DNA from: Candidatus Accumulibacter conexus
GTDB taxonomy: Bacteria; Pseudomonadota; Gammaproteobacteria; Burkholderiales; Rhodocyclaceae
Assembly (NCBI GenBank): GCA_017592775.1
Contig: JAGFNJ010000017.1
Span: forward strand, 1-64,000
Length of the DNA: 64,000 bases
Direction: 5' to 3'
Below the pieces are notes generated by a model that ran no database searches, was not told the origin of the DNA, and worked only from the letters and a program-made list of their open reading frames with translations. Positions 1 through 8,846 of the stretch are shown here, piece by piece. Every line of letters starts with the position of its first letter. Within the stretch, counting starts at the first letter, position 1. The position numbers and the translations under genes were made by a program.

Positions 1-368
1 ATCTCGACGCCAAGGATTTGCCGGAAGAAAGCCGGTTTCGCCGGCTGAGCACCCACAGCAAGCAATTGCTCGACACGCTCAAGATGATCGCCTACCGTGC
101 CGAAACGGCGATGGCCAACGTCCTGGCGCCGCTTCTTGCCCGCCCGGACGAGGCCCGGAGCTTGCTACGCGCGATCTACACGACCGAAGCCGACTTGCTG
201 CCCGACCCGCAGGCCGGCACCCTGACCGTTCGCCTCCACCATCTGGCCAATGGCGTCTCGGACCGCGCCGTCCGCACACTCTGTGACGAGTTGAACGCGA
301 CCGAGACCGTCTTCCCACGCTCCAACCTCCGCTTGATCCTGCAACTCGGTACTTCGCAAAATCCGTGA
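1..368 (+). CDS. 3' end of a transposase-like gene (partial)
   Basis: The reading frame is open from the left edge of the window and stops at 366-368, so only the last ~121 residues are present and the TTG at 18 is unlikely to be the real start. The segment is helical and rich in Leu/Arg/Ala (for example MIAYRAETAMANVL), with no catalytic motif left in view. It resembles from memory the C-terminal region of transposase-like proteins common in Accumulibacter-type genomes, but I cannot name the IS family. No terminal inverted repeat could be identified downstream, so the right end of any element is not defined. An ordinary host gene remains possible. Confidence 0.45.
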   Translation, partial: LDAKDLPEESRFRRLSTHSKQLLDTLKMIAYRAETAMANVLAPLLARPDEARSLLRAIYTTEADLLPDPQAGTLTVRLHHLANGVSDRAVRTLCDELNATETVFPRSNLRLILQLGTSQNP

Positions 369-690
369 GATCAGGTTGTCTGTGGCTGCCACCCGGATCC
401 GGACCGGGATCGCCAAAGTTGACTGGCGCGCGCACCAATCATAGCCAGAAACAATTGATAGTATACCGACAATTGATTTGTGATATTTCAGCAGCGGTTC
501 TAAGCTAGGTCCATCGGGTCGTTGCGGCCGTTGCCCAGCCACCCGGTGAGTCGTGGCGCCGGATGGTGGCAACGATCGTCCGACCGCTGCCGGCGACCAC
601 CGCCGGCACCGTAGCGGTGATCGCGTTTGCCGCCAGGTTGCCCGGAGTATGGGCAGGCGCCGATCAACCTGTGTTGAAAGGATCAAGACG
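369..690. other. Intergenic region upstream of katA
   Basis: This 322-base stretch has no supported gene. It holds an AT-rich patch (about 440-490) unlike the surrounding DNA, with the 8-mer CAATTGAT twice in direct orientation (452-459 and 470-477, 18-bp period). The placement is suitable for a regulator binding site of katA, but spacing does not match the four-quarter OxyR pattern. The katA ribosome binding site AAAGGA lies about 8 bases before the ATG at 691. Confidence 0.4.
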
Positions 691-2145
691 ATGACCAGCA
701 AGAAACTCACCACGGCTGCAGGCGCGCCTGTAGTCGATAACCAGAACAGCATGACCGCCGGTCCGCGCGGCCCTGTCCTTCTCCAGGACATCTGGCTGCT
801 CGAGAAGCTGGCGCACTTCGACCGCGAGGTGATCCCTGAGCGCCGCATGCATGCCAAGGGCTCCGGCGCCTACGGCAATTTCACCGTGACCAGCGACATC
901 ACGCGCTACACGCGCGCCCGCATCTTCTCCGCCGTCGGCAAGAAGACCGAACTCTTCGCCCGCTTCACCACCGTCGCCGGTGAACGCGGCGCCGCCGACG
1001 CCGAGCGCGACATTCGCGGTTTCGCGGTGAAGTTCTACACCGAGGAGGGCAACTGGGACCTCGTGGGCAACAACACGCCCGTCTTCTTCCTGCGTGACCC
1101 GCTCAAGTTCCCGGATCTCAACCATGCGGTGAAGCGCGACCCGCGCAGCAACATGCGCAGCGCGACCAACAACTGGGATTTCTGGACCGCCCTGCCGGAA
1201 GCGTTGCACCAGGTGACGATCGTCATGAGCGACCGCGGCATCCCGGCCAGCTACCGCCACATGCACGGCTTCGGTTCGCACACCTTCAGCTTCATCAACG
1301 CTGCCGGCGAACGTTTCTGGGTCAAGTTCCACTTCCGCAGCCAGCAGGGAATCCGCAACCTGAGCGACGCCGAAGCCGAGGCGATCGTCGGCAAGGATCG
1401 CGAGAGCCATCAACGCGACCTGTTCGAGAGCATCGAGCGCGGTGACTTCCCGCGCTGGACGCTGTCCGTGCAGGTGATGCCGGAGAGGGAAGCGTCGTCC
1501 GTGCCCTACAACCCCTTCGATCTGACCAAGGTCTGGCCGCATGCGGACTACCCGCTGATCGAGGTCGGCATCATGGAACTGAACCGCAATCCGGAGAACT
1601 TCTTCGCCGAGGTCGAGCAGTCGGCATTCAATCCGGCGGCCGTCGTTCCCGGCATCGGTTTCTCGCCGGACAAGATGCTGCAGGCCCGACTGTTCTCGTA
1701 CGGCGACGCGCAGCGCTACCGGCTTGGCGTCAATCACCACCAGATCCCGGTGAATGCGCCGCGCTGCCCCTTCCACAGCTACCATCGCGATGGCGCCATG
1801 CGGGTCGACGGCAACCACGGCGGCACGCTCGGCTACGAGCCGAACAGCTTCGGCCAGTGGCAGGAGCAGCCCGACTTCCGCGAACCGCCGCTGTCGGTCG
1901 AAGGCGCCGCCGACCACTGGAACCACCGTGAGGATGGCGACTACTACTCGCAGCCCGGTCAGCTCTTCCGCCTGATGAGCAACGAGCAGCGGCACGTGCT
2001 GTTCGACAACACGGCCCGTGCCATGGGCGACGCGCCGGAAGCGATCAAACTGCGCCACATCCACAACTGCCTGCAGGCCGACCCGGCCTATGGCGAAGGC
2101 GTCGCGCGGGCGCTCGGCATCGCGCTCGGCAAGCTCGCCACCTGA
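691..2145 (+). CDS. katA: Catalase (monofunctional, small-subunit heme type)
   Basis: Cytoplasmic heme catalase that dismutates hydrogen peroxide to water and oxygen. The 484-residue product has the usual length of clade 3 small-subunit catalases. Visible landmarks are the distal-histidine segment ([12 protein letters not shown]), the NNTPVFF asparagine segment, and the proximal heme tyrosine in [14 protein letters not shown]. The ATG at 691 is preferred over upstream in-frame starts because it has an AAAGGA ribosome binding site and matches the family N-terminus ([14 protein letters not shown]). It stands alone between a transposon-like remnant and a convergent signalling operon. Peroxide-responsive control is expected but no clear OxyR site was found. 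Confidence 0.97.
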   Translation: MTSKKLTTAAGAPVVDNQNSMTAGPRGPVLLQDIWLLEKLAHFDREVIPERRMHAKGSGAYGNFTVTSDITRYTRARIFSAVGKKTELFARFTTVAGERGAADAERDIRGFAVKFYTEEGNWDLVGNNTPVFFLRDPLKFPDLNHAVKRDPRSNMRSATNNWDFWTALPEALHQVTIVMSDRGIPASYRHMHGFGSHTFSFINAAGERFWVKFHFRSQQGIRNLSDAEAEAIVGKDRESHQRDLFESIERGDFPRWTLSVQVMPEREASSVPYNPFDLTKVWPHADYPLIEVGIMELNRNPENFFAEVEQSAFNPAAVVPGIGFSPDKMLQARLFSYGDAQRYRLGVNHHQIPVNAPRCPFHSYHRDGAMRVDGNHGGTLGYEPNSFGQWQEQPDFREPPLSVEGAADHWNHREDGDYYSQPGQLFRLMSNEQRHVLFDNTARAMGDAPEAIKLRHIHNCLQADPAYGEGVARALGIALGKLAT

Positions 2146-2151
2146 GTCCCG

Positions 2152-2194
2152 GCGACGCCGCGTCGCGGCTGGCGCGCGGCTTGGGCGGCGTCGC
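2152..2194 (+). terminator. Hairpin after katA
   Basis: A 10-base inverted repeat (GCGACGCCGC at 2152-2161 and GCGGCGTCGC at 2185-2194) begins 6 bases after the katA stop codon. The 23-base loop and absence of a T-run argue against a classical intrinsic terminator. It may slow polymerase or protect the mRNA 3' end. Confidence 0.3.
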
Positions 2195-2290
2195 TGCCGC
2201 CTGGCCCGCGATGCCGGCTCTCAAGAAACAAAATCGCAAACACTTGTTTGTTATGGAAAACCGGGCGCGGGATCCGTGGGCTTTGGATGC

Positions 2291-5200
2291 TCAGTGGCGC
2301 TCGAGGAAGGCCTCGAAGTCGGCCAGCGGCAGCGGCCGGCTGAACAGGTAGCCCTGGTAGGCATGGCAGCCGTGCCCCGTCAGGGCGTCGCGCTGGGCGA
2401 CCGTTTCGACCCCCTCGGCAATCACTTCCAGACCGAGGCTGTGCGCCAGAGCGACGATCGTGCGTGCAATCGCCTCGTCGTTGGCGTCGTTGAGCAGGTC
2501 GCGGACGAAGGACTGGTCGATCTTCAGCTGGTCGAGCGGCAGCCGCTTGAGATACGACAGAGACGAATAGCCGGTGCCGAAATCGTCGAGCGAGAAGCCG
2601 ACACCCCGGGCCTTCAGTGCCGTCATCTTGGCGATGATCTCCTGCACGTTGTCGAGCAGCATGCTCTCGGTGAGTTCGAGCTTGAGGTTGCGCGGGCTGG
2701 CACCGGCGGCGTCAAGCGCTGCCAGCACCTGATCGACGAAATTCGGCTGCCGCAACTGACGCGCGCTGACGTTGACCGAAAGCGAGAAGTCCGCCCGTCC
2801 CGCCCTGGCCGACCAGCGCGCGACCTGCGCGCAGGCGGTCTGCAGGACCCACTGGCCGAGGGGAAGGATGAGCCCGGTTTCCTCGGCGAGCGGGATGAAC
2901 TCGCCCGGCGAGACCAGCCCGCGCTGCGCGTGCTGCCAGCGCAGCAGCGCCTCGGCGCCGAGCAGCCGGCCGTCCCTGTCGATCTGCGGTTGATAACAGA
3001 GGAAGAACTCGCCGGCCTGCAGCGCCTGCCGCAAGTCCCGCTCGAGCGCGGCGCGAGCGCTGACCACCGCCTGCATCCGGGGATCGAAGAAGCGCAGGGT
3101 ATTGCGTCCCGTCGCCTTGGCCTCGTACATCGCCAGGTCGGCCCGCTTCATCAGTTCGTCGATGTCGTCCTGCTGCCCCTCGAAGAGGGTGATGCCGATA
3201 CTCGGCGTATTGTGGTACTCGTGCCCGCCGAGATCGTACGGCCGGTTGAGAACCGCGAGGATCTTTTCGCCGACGATCCGGCTCTGGCTTGCCGCATCCT
3301 CTTTTCGCGTCCCGAGATCCTCGAGCATTACGACGAACTCGTCGCCCCCCAGACGGGCAACGGTGTCGCGTTCGCGAACACAGTCGCTGAGCCGCCGGGC
3401 GACCTGCTGCAGCAGCAGGTCGCCCTTTTCGTGGCCGAGCGTGTCGTTGAGCGTCTTGAAGTTGTCGAGGTCAATGAACAGCAGGGCGCCCTGCCGCTCG
3501 CGACGGGCGCTTGCCGCCATGGCAATCCGCAGACGGTCATGCAACAGGCGCCTGTTCGGCAGGCCGGTCAGCGCATCGTAGAACGCCAGCTGCTTGATCT
3601 CCTCCTGCGTCGCCTTGCGCAGGGTGATGTCGGTGAGCATCGAGACATAGTGGGTGACCCTGCCCTGGTTGTCGCTCACCGCCGAGATCGTCAGCCACTC
3701 GGGATAGATCTCGTCGTTCTTCCGCCGGTTCCAGATCTCGCCCTGCCAGGCGCCGGTGCGCGCCAGGCTCTCGCGCATCGCGGCGTAGAAGAGCGCGTCG
3801 TGGCGACCCGAACGCAGCAGCCTGGGCGTCTGCCCGACTGCCTCCGCGGCGCTGTAGCCGGTGATGGCGGTAAACGCCTGGTTGACGCGCAGGATGATCC
3901 CGTCGGCGTCGGTGATGAACATCCCCTGCTCGGACTCGAAAGCGGCGGCGGCGATCCGTTCCCATTGCTCGGCCTGGCGGCGGTCGGTGCGGTCGTGCGA
4001 CACGACGACGATCCGTTCTGGTTGCCCCTGCTGGTCGCGGATCACCCGGCCGACCGAGTGCATGTGCCTGACACCGCCATCCCGCCGCAGCAACCGATAC
4101 TCGAGCTCCTGTCCGACACCGCTGCGCACCGTCTGGCGGAACGCCTCCTGCACCCTCGCCCGGTCGTCCGGATGGATGTCGGCGAACGAGTCGGTACCAG
4201 GCAGATCGCTGGTGTCGCCAAAGAACTGTCGATATGATGGGCTGTTGTACAGCCGCCGTCCCTGCAGGTCGAGGACGGCGATGTGCTCGCCGATGCTTTC
4301 GGAAATCAGCTGGAAGAACTCCTTCTGCTCGCGCAGCGACGCTTCCAGTTCCTTCCTCGCGGTGATGTCCTGCGCCGTTCCCAGGCTGCGCACTGCCCGG
4401 CCGTCGGCGGCGAACTCCACCTCAGCCCGTTGCGCCACCCAACGCACGCCACCGTCGATGATGATGCGCAGTTCGCTGTCGAACGGCTCACCGCGCAGTG
4501 CTGCCTCGATGTCCCGCTGCAGAATGAGCCGATCATCCGGGTGTACCCGCTTCATGAATCCGGCCAGGGTGCCCGTCGACCCCTCCGGCACGCCGAAGAT
4601 GCGGCAGGCCTCGGACGACGGACGAATCGTGTCGCTGGCCAGGTCGTAGACCCAACTGCCGACATGCGCGACCCGCTGCGCCCGCCGCAGTTCGGCTTCG
4701 TTCGCCAGCAGTTCGGCGCTGCGCTGCTCGAGGTCCTGGCCGAGACGTCGCACCTCGGCGATGCGCCGCTGGTACGAGCGGCAGAGGAAACTGATCAGCA
4801 GCAACGAAACGATCACCGCCGAAAGCTGGATCAGGCCATGCATCAGCGCCGGCGTCGGTGGCGGTGCCGGCGACCAGTGCCGCCAGTCGGCAAGCAGCAG
4901 AGCGCTGATCAGGACAGCGGTCAGGACGGCCAGAGCGAGTGCTGCCCGCGCACCGAGCAGCCAGCCGCCGGTCATGATCAGCAGCGGATAGAGGATCACC
5001 AGCGAGCCGCGCAAGCCACCGTAGAACAGAGTGATGCCGACGACGGCAAGCCACGTGCCCCAGACGAGAACGGCAAGCGACGCCCGCAACCGCCCGACCG
5101 CCAGCAACCGCAGCGTCGCCGCGGCGACGACGATCATCGCCGCCGGACCGAGCGCCCGCAGGGGCTGCTCCGGAATCAGCAGCAGGATCGTCGGCAGGAC

Positions 5201-5341
5201 GCCGCAGGCGGTGAGCAGGATCGCCCAGCCGGCAACCTTCAGGAAGGCGAGCGATGGCGCCCAGTACAGCGGCTGATCATCGTCGGCTGCGGCAGGGCCC
5301 GCTGACGCGCGCGCGCAATCCACTTCTTCAGCCATCACCAA
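2291..5341 (-). CDS. Membrane-anchored PAS-GGDEF-EAL cyclic di-GMP enzyme
   Basis: A 1016-residue inner-membrane protein for making and/or breaking cyclic di-GMP. The N-terminal ~190 residues hold several hydrophobic segments (MASE-like sensor). A coiled segment and three PAS/PAC modules follow (about 215-590), then GGDEF and EAL domains. The cyclase motif RLGGDEF is intact near residue 665 and is preceded by the inhibitory-site pattern RERD five residues upstream. The phosphodiesterase domain keeps the EAL signature (AEALLRW), DDFGTGYSSLSYLKRLP and the EGVET loop, so both activities look possible. It is the last gene of the signalling operon, 18 bases after the preceding gene, and is convergent with katA. 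Which activity dominates cannot be told from sequence. Confidence 0.93.
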   Translation of the reverse strand: MVMAEEVDCARASAGPAAADDDQPLYWAPSLAFLKVAGWAILLTACGVLPTILLLIPEQPLRALGPAAMIVVAAATLRLLAVGRLRASLAVLVWGTWLAVVGITLFYGGLRGSLVILYPLLIMTGGWLLGARAALALAVLTAVLISALLLADWRHWSPAPPPTPALMHGLIQLSAVIVSLLLISFLCRSYQRRIAEVRRLGQDLEQRSAELLANEAELRRAQRVAHVGSWVYDLASDTIRPSSEACRIFGVPEGSTGTLAGFMKRVHPDDRLILQRDIEAALRGEPFDSELRIIIDGGVRWVAQRAEVEFAADGRAVRSLGTAQDITARKELEASLREQKEFFQLISESIGEHIAVLDLQGRRLYNSPSYRQFFGDTSDLPGTDSFADIHPDDRARVQEAFRQTVRSGVGQELEYRLLRRDGGVRHMHSVGRVIRDQQGQPERIVVVSHDRTDRRQAEQWERIAAAAFESEQGMFITDADGIILRVNQAFTAITGYSAAEAVGQTPRLLRSGRHDALFYAAMRESLARTGAWQGEIWNRRKNDEIYPEWLTISAVSDNQGRVTHYVSMLTDITLRKATQEEIKQLAFYDALTGLPNRRLLHDRLRIAMAASARRERQGALLFIDLDNFKTLNDTLGHEKGDLLLQQVARRLSDCVRERDTVARLGGDEFVVMLEDLGTRKEDAASQSRIVGEKILAVLNRPYDLGGHEYHNTPSIGITLFEGQQDDIDELMKRADLAMYEAKATGRNTLRFFDPRMQAVVSARAALERDLRQALQAGEFFLCYQPQIDRDGRLLGAEALLRWQHAQRGLVSPGEFIPLAEETGLILPLGQWVLQTACAQVARWSARAGRADFSLSVNVSARQLRQPNFVDQVLAALDAAGASPRNLKLELTESMLLDNVQEIIAKMTALKARGVGFSLDDFGTGYSSLSYLKRLPLDQLKIDQSFVRDLLNDANDEAIARTIVALAHSLGLEVIAEGVETVAQRDALTGHGCHAYQGYLFSRPLPLADFEAFLERH

Positions 5342-5359
5342 GCCACTCCCCAGCCCAGG

Positions 5360-6676
5360 CTACGCACCGGCGGCTTCGGTGACCGTGCGGAAGAAGCGGT
5401 AGCAGTTGCGGCCGGCCTTCTTCGCGTAGTACATCGCCGTGTCGGCGTTCTTGAGCAACTGGCCGACGTCCTCGCCATGCTGCGGGTACACCGCGATACC
5501 GATGCTGACCGAGATGTCGAGCGCGTGCGGACCGATCAGGAAGGGCCGCTTGAGCGCCGCCAGCACCTTGCCGGCGACGAGAACGGCATCCATCGCCCGT
5601 TCGATCTGTGCCAGCAGGATGACGAACTCGTCACCACCGAGGCGCGCCACGGTATCCGTCTCGCGCGGCACGCAGGCTTTCAGGCGCAGCGCCACCTCCT
5701 TCAGCAACAGGTCGCCGACATCGTGCCCGAGCGTGTCGTTGACCGGCTTGAACTGATCGAGATCGAGGAACATCAGGGCGAGCGTCGCCCGATCCCGGCG
5801 CACCTGCGCCAGCGCCTGCGACAGGCGATCGCTGAGCAGTGCACGATTCGGCAGATCGGTGAGCTGATCATGATGGGCGAGGTGCTGGACGCGTTCCTCC
5901 GTTGCCTTGCGCTCCGAGATGTCCTGCTTGATGGCGACGAAGTGCTGGATGCGGCCGTTGATGTCAGTCACCGGCGAGATGGTCAGCGCTTCGTCATAGA
6001 GGCTGCCGTCCTTGCGACGGTTGACGACTTCGCCGCTCCAGACCCGACCGTCGAGAATCGTTTCCCACATCCGGTGGTAGAACTCCGCGTCCTGCTGGCC
6101 GGCATTGAGCATCTCGCTCGGTTTGTTTCCCACCGCCTCGACCAGGCTGATGCCGGTCATCCGGGTAAACGCCGGGTTGGCCCACACCACCGTCGCACTC
6201 ACGTCGGTGATGACGATGCCGTTGGCAGCCGAGTTCAGCGCCGCCTCGAACAGGCGCAGGCGCGACTCGAGTTTCTGGCGGACGACGGCATGCCGGATCG
6301 CCCGCCCGAGTGCGTCATGCTCGAACTGTCCCTTCACCAGATAGTCCTGTGCGCCGGCCTCCAGCGCCGCCGCCGCCAACTGATGGTCGTCGGCCCCGGT
6401 GAGGACGATGATCGGCACGTCTGGCACCACCGAGCGCATCATCCGCACCGTCGCAATCCCCGCCGAATCGGGCAGCGAGAGGTCGAGCAGGACGACATCC
6501 GGCCTGGCTGCCGTCGCCATCCGCACGCCATCGACCAGGGTCGACGCCCATCTCAGTGGTTCTCCGTCGCCCAGGCGGCGCAAACCGGCGCGGCGGATGT
6601 TCGCCTGGATCAGTCCAAAGTCGCCTGCGTCATCCTCGATCACCAGGATCGAGACTTGCGGCGTCGACTCGCTCAT
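5360..6676 (-). CDS. Response regulator with REC-PAS-GGDEF (diguanylate cyclase)
   Basis: A 438-residue soluble protein expected to make cyclic di-GMP when its receiver is phosphorylated. The receiver domain (about 8-130) has the acidic pocket IEDD, phospho-acceptor Asp near 65 (LLDLSLPD), the Thr switch in VLTGADD and the conserved Lys in YLVKG. A PAS/PAC module follows (about 145-260), then a GGDEF domain with intact RLGGDEF near 347 and an RETD inhibitory site five residues before it. Its start overlaps the stop of the upstream lone receiver gene by 4 bases, so the two are probably translationally coupled. Confidence 0.93.
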   Translation of the reverse strand: MSESTPQVSILVIEDDAGDFGLIQANIRRAGLRRLGDGEPLRWASTLVDGVRMATAARPDVVLLDLSLPDSAGIATVRMMRSVVPDVPIIVLTGADDHQLAAAALEAGAQDYLVKGQFEHDALGRAIRHAVVRQKLESRLRLFEAALNSAANGIVITDVSATVVWANPAFTRMTGISLVEAVGNKPSEMLNAGQQDAEFYHRMWETILDGRVWSGEVVNRRKDGSLYDEALTISPVTDINGRIQHFVAIKQDISERKATEERVQHLAHHDQLTDLPNRALLSDRLSQALAQVRRDRATLALMFLDLDQFKPVNDTLGHDVGDLLLKEVALRLKACVPRETDTVARLGGDEFVILLAQIERAMDAVLVAGKVLAALKRPFLIGPHALDISVSIGIAVYPQHGEDVGQLLKNADTAMYYAKKAGRNCYRFFRTVTEAAGA

Positions 6677-7203
6677 TTCCTCGTCTCCGTACCATCGACC
6701 GCCTCGGCGGTCCGCTTGCCATTGTGCGCCAGGAATGCCACTCGCGACCAGTGCTCGCCGAGCCGGCGGATCTCTTCGATGAACACGCCGACATCGGCCG
6801 TCTTGACGATGTAGCCGGCAGCGCCGAGACGACGGGCGGCAAGAATGTCGCGGTCGACTGCCGAGGTACTCAGGACGACGACCGGAATGCTGCGCAGCGA
6901 TGGATCATCCCTGACTTCGGCGAGGAACTCCCGGCCATCCATGCGCGGCATGTTGAGGTCGAGCAGGATCAGGTCGGGGCGTCTCGCCAGCAGGAAACGT
7001 CCGCCCTGGCGGCGCAGGTACTCGAGCGCTTCGCGCCCGTCGACGACGTGCTCAACCTCCGCCGCGACCTGGCTTTCACTCAACGCCACCCGCAGCAGAT
7101 GGGCATCGGCCGGTTCGTCCTCGACGAGCAGAATCAGCAGGCGACCAGCGCCACCACCACTCTCGCCCGGCGCCGTGATCGCCGTCGTCAAGGCGCCGCT
7201 CAT
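6673..7203 (-). CDS. Single-domain response regulator (Rcp1-like)
   Basis: A 176-residue stand-alone receiver protein. It shows the acidic pair (VEDEPADAHLL), phospho-acceptor Asp near 82 (LLDLNMPRMDG), the switch VLSTS and the conserved Lys in YIVK. The insertion and spacing resemble the Rcp1 group that pairs with phytochrome-like or CHASE histidine kinases. No output domain is attached, so it likely passes phosphate on or acts by protein contact. It sits between the CHASE kinase and the REC-PAS-GGDEF gene, with 4-base stop/start overlaps on both sides. Confidence 0.92.
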   Translation of the reverse strand: MSGALTTAITAPGESGGGAGRLLILLVEDEPADAHLLRVALSESQVAAEVEHVVDGREALEYLRRQGGRFLLARRPDLILLDLNMPRMDGREFLAEVRDDPSLRSIPVVVLSTSAVDRDILAARRLGAAGYIVKTADVGVFIEEIRRLGEHWSRVAFLAHNGKRTAEAVDGTETRK

Positions 7204-8846
7204 GCCGCCCTGCCGACGCCTGCCGGCTGCTCGGCCGCCGGCAGCTGCAGCGCCAGGCGGCAGCCGCCACCCGGCGCCTCCTCGATCCAGGCCTGGCCAC
7301 CGCAGCTCTCGGCAATGCGACGAACGATCGCCAGCCCCACTCCCGTGCCCTCACCACTCGACGACAGCCGCTCGAAAACGCGAAACACTCGCCCGCGATA
7401 CTCCTCCTCGACACCGGGGCCATTGTCGCTGACGCGATAGATGACCCACTCGCCCCTGCGCTCGCCGGACACGTCGATGCGCAGCGCCTGCGTACCGCGG
7501 CCATGTTGCAGTGCGTTCTCGACGGCGACGCGAAAAAGGTCACCGAGCCGCGGCAGGTCGATCAGTGCCGGCGGCAACTGGCCGATATTGAGCCGCGCCC
7601 CGGCCTCGGCAAGCGGCCCGGCAAGTTTCTTCAGCAAGGACTGCAGGACCGGTTCGACGGCACAGCACTCGATCTGGCCACGTGGCTGGTCGGCCGACAG
7701 GTACAGTTCGGCATCCCGCAGCAGTTCCTGCAATCGCCCCGCCTGCTGGCCAATGAAGTCGAGCGACAGTTGCACCTCGGGGTCGTCTACGTGCCCGGCG
7801 AGCTGGCTGCGCAGGCGGCCGGCATAGGCCGCGACGCGGCGGGCCGGCTCCTGCAGGTGGTGCGCCGTGACTTCGGCGAAGCGCTGCAGATCGGCAGTCC
7901 GTTGCGCAACCCGCAGCTCAAGGGTGCGTTCGTGCGCCCGCGAAGCCGCTATCAGCCTCGCCTGCCAAGCCGCCTGCCATGCCAGGACGAGGCAGAAGAG
8001 CAGGCCGGCAACCGCCTGCAGCAGCAGTCCGCGCCCTTCCGACCAGCCGGCGAGCGGCGCCACGCTCAGGCTCCATGGGGCATTGGCCACCACCAGTTCC
8101 TCCTCCACCGGATCGACCAGGGTCGCCCGCGAAGAAGCCGCCAGCAGCAGCTTCTCGCGCGTCTCCGGATCGCGGCGGAACAACTGATAGGCGTAACCCT
8201 GCTCTTCCAGACCGTCGAGGCCGCTCTGTCGAAGCACCACGCGCAACGGCATCCGCACCACGGCAAAACCCCAGAAGGCACGGCCGTGGGTCAGGTCGTC
8301 GACGAAGATCGGCAACAGGCCGGCAGCCTCGAGATCACCGGTCGTCAGGGTGAGCGGTCCGGCCAGCAGCAGCATGCCACTGTTGCGGCTCTGTCGCGCG
8401 GCTCTGCCGAGTTCCGGGTCGTGCAGCAGATCGACGCCGATCAGGCTCTCGTTGCCGGCCAGCGGAACGACCTGCCGCACCACCCCGGCCGGCGCCAGTT
8501 GCAGCGCGGACACGTCGGGAAAATGGCGCAGCAACCGTTCGCCCGTTGCCGCGAAAGCCGGGATGCCTTGCTTTCCCGGCTGCAGCATGGCTGCCAGGGC
8601 ATGGCTTGGCGCAAGCGCCCGCTCGACGCTCGTGCGGACGTCGTGCGCGCGTTCGGCGGCGACGCTGGCCGCCTGGCTCCGGGCTTCGCGCTGGCGCTGA
8701 TGCTCCTGGCGCCAGATCAGCCCGCCAACCAGCGTGCCCGCCAGCACGAAAGCCAGCAATCCGACGAGCCGCGGCCGACAGCGCAGGCTGCTGCCGGCGC
8801 CAGCCGTTGCGCGCTCGCCCACGAACGACGCAGCGGCCGACATCAC
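7200..8846 (-). CDS. CHASE-type membrane sensor histidine kinase
   Basis: A 548-residue sensor kinase. One membrane segment near 27-45 and a second near 283-303 enclose a ~240-residue extracytoplasmic region with CHASE-like features (a segment beginning VSALQLAPAG). A short linker leads to the dimerisation/phosphorylation helix with the candidate His in TAHHLQEPARRV (near 350). The ATPase domain shows an N-box (VAVENALQHGR), DNGPGV and GEGTGVGLAIVRR. The HHLQEPARRV form of the H-box is typical of kinases paired with Rcp1-like regulators, which fits the next gene. The ligand is unknown. Confidence 0.92.
   Translation of the reverse strand: MMSAAASFVGERATAGAGSSLRCRPRLVGLLAFVLAGTLVGGLIWRQEHQRQREARSQAASVAAERAHDVRTSVERALAPSHALAAMLQPGKQGIPAFAATGERLLRHFPDVSALQLAPAGVVRQVVPLAGNESLIGVDLLHDPELGRAARQSRNSGMLLLAGPLTLTTGDLEAAGLLPIFVDDLTHGRAFWGFAVVRMPLRVVLRQSGLDGLEEQGYAYQLFRRDPETREKLLLAASSRATLVDPVEEELVVANAPWSLSVAPLAGWSEGRGLLLQAVAGLLFCLVLAWQAAWQARLIAASRAHERTLELRVAQRTADLQRFAEVTAHHLQEPARRVAAYAGRLRSQLAGHVDDPEVQLSLDFIGQQAGRLQELLRDAELYLSADQPRGQIECCAVEPVLQSLLKKLAGPLAEAGARLNIGQLPPALIDLPRLGDLFRVAVENALQHGRGTQALRIDVSGERRGEWVIYRVSDNGPGVEEEYRGRVFRVFERLSSSGEGTGVGLAIVRRIAESCGGQAWIEEAPGGGCRLALQLPAAEQPAGVGRAA

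Noticed and set aside
441-473. OxyR operator before katA
   Set aside because: ATAG-like quarters occur, but the second lies 17 rather than 22 bases from the first, so the tetrameric pattern fails.
664-2064. Long minus-strand frame opposite katA
   Set aside because: A mirror of the high-GC third-position bias of katA. Its Arg/Val/Asp-rich text resembles no protein.
2018-4237. 739-codon plus-strand frame across the end of katA and the GGDEF-EAL gene
   Set aside because: It overlaps two clear genes and is a shadow of codon bias on the opposite strand.
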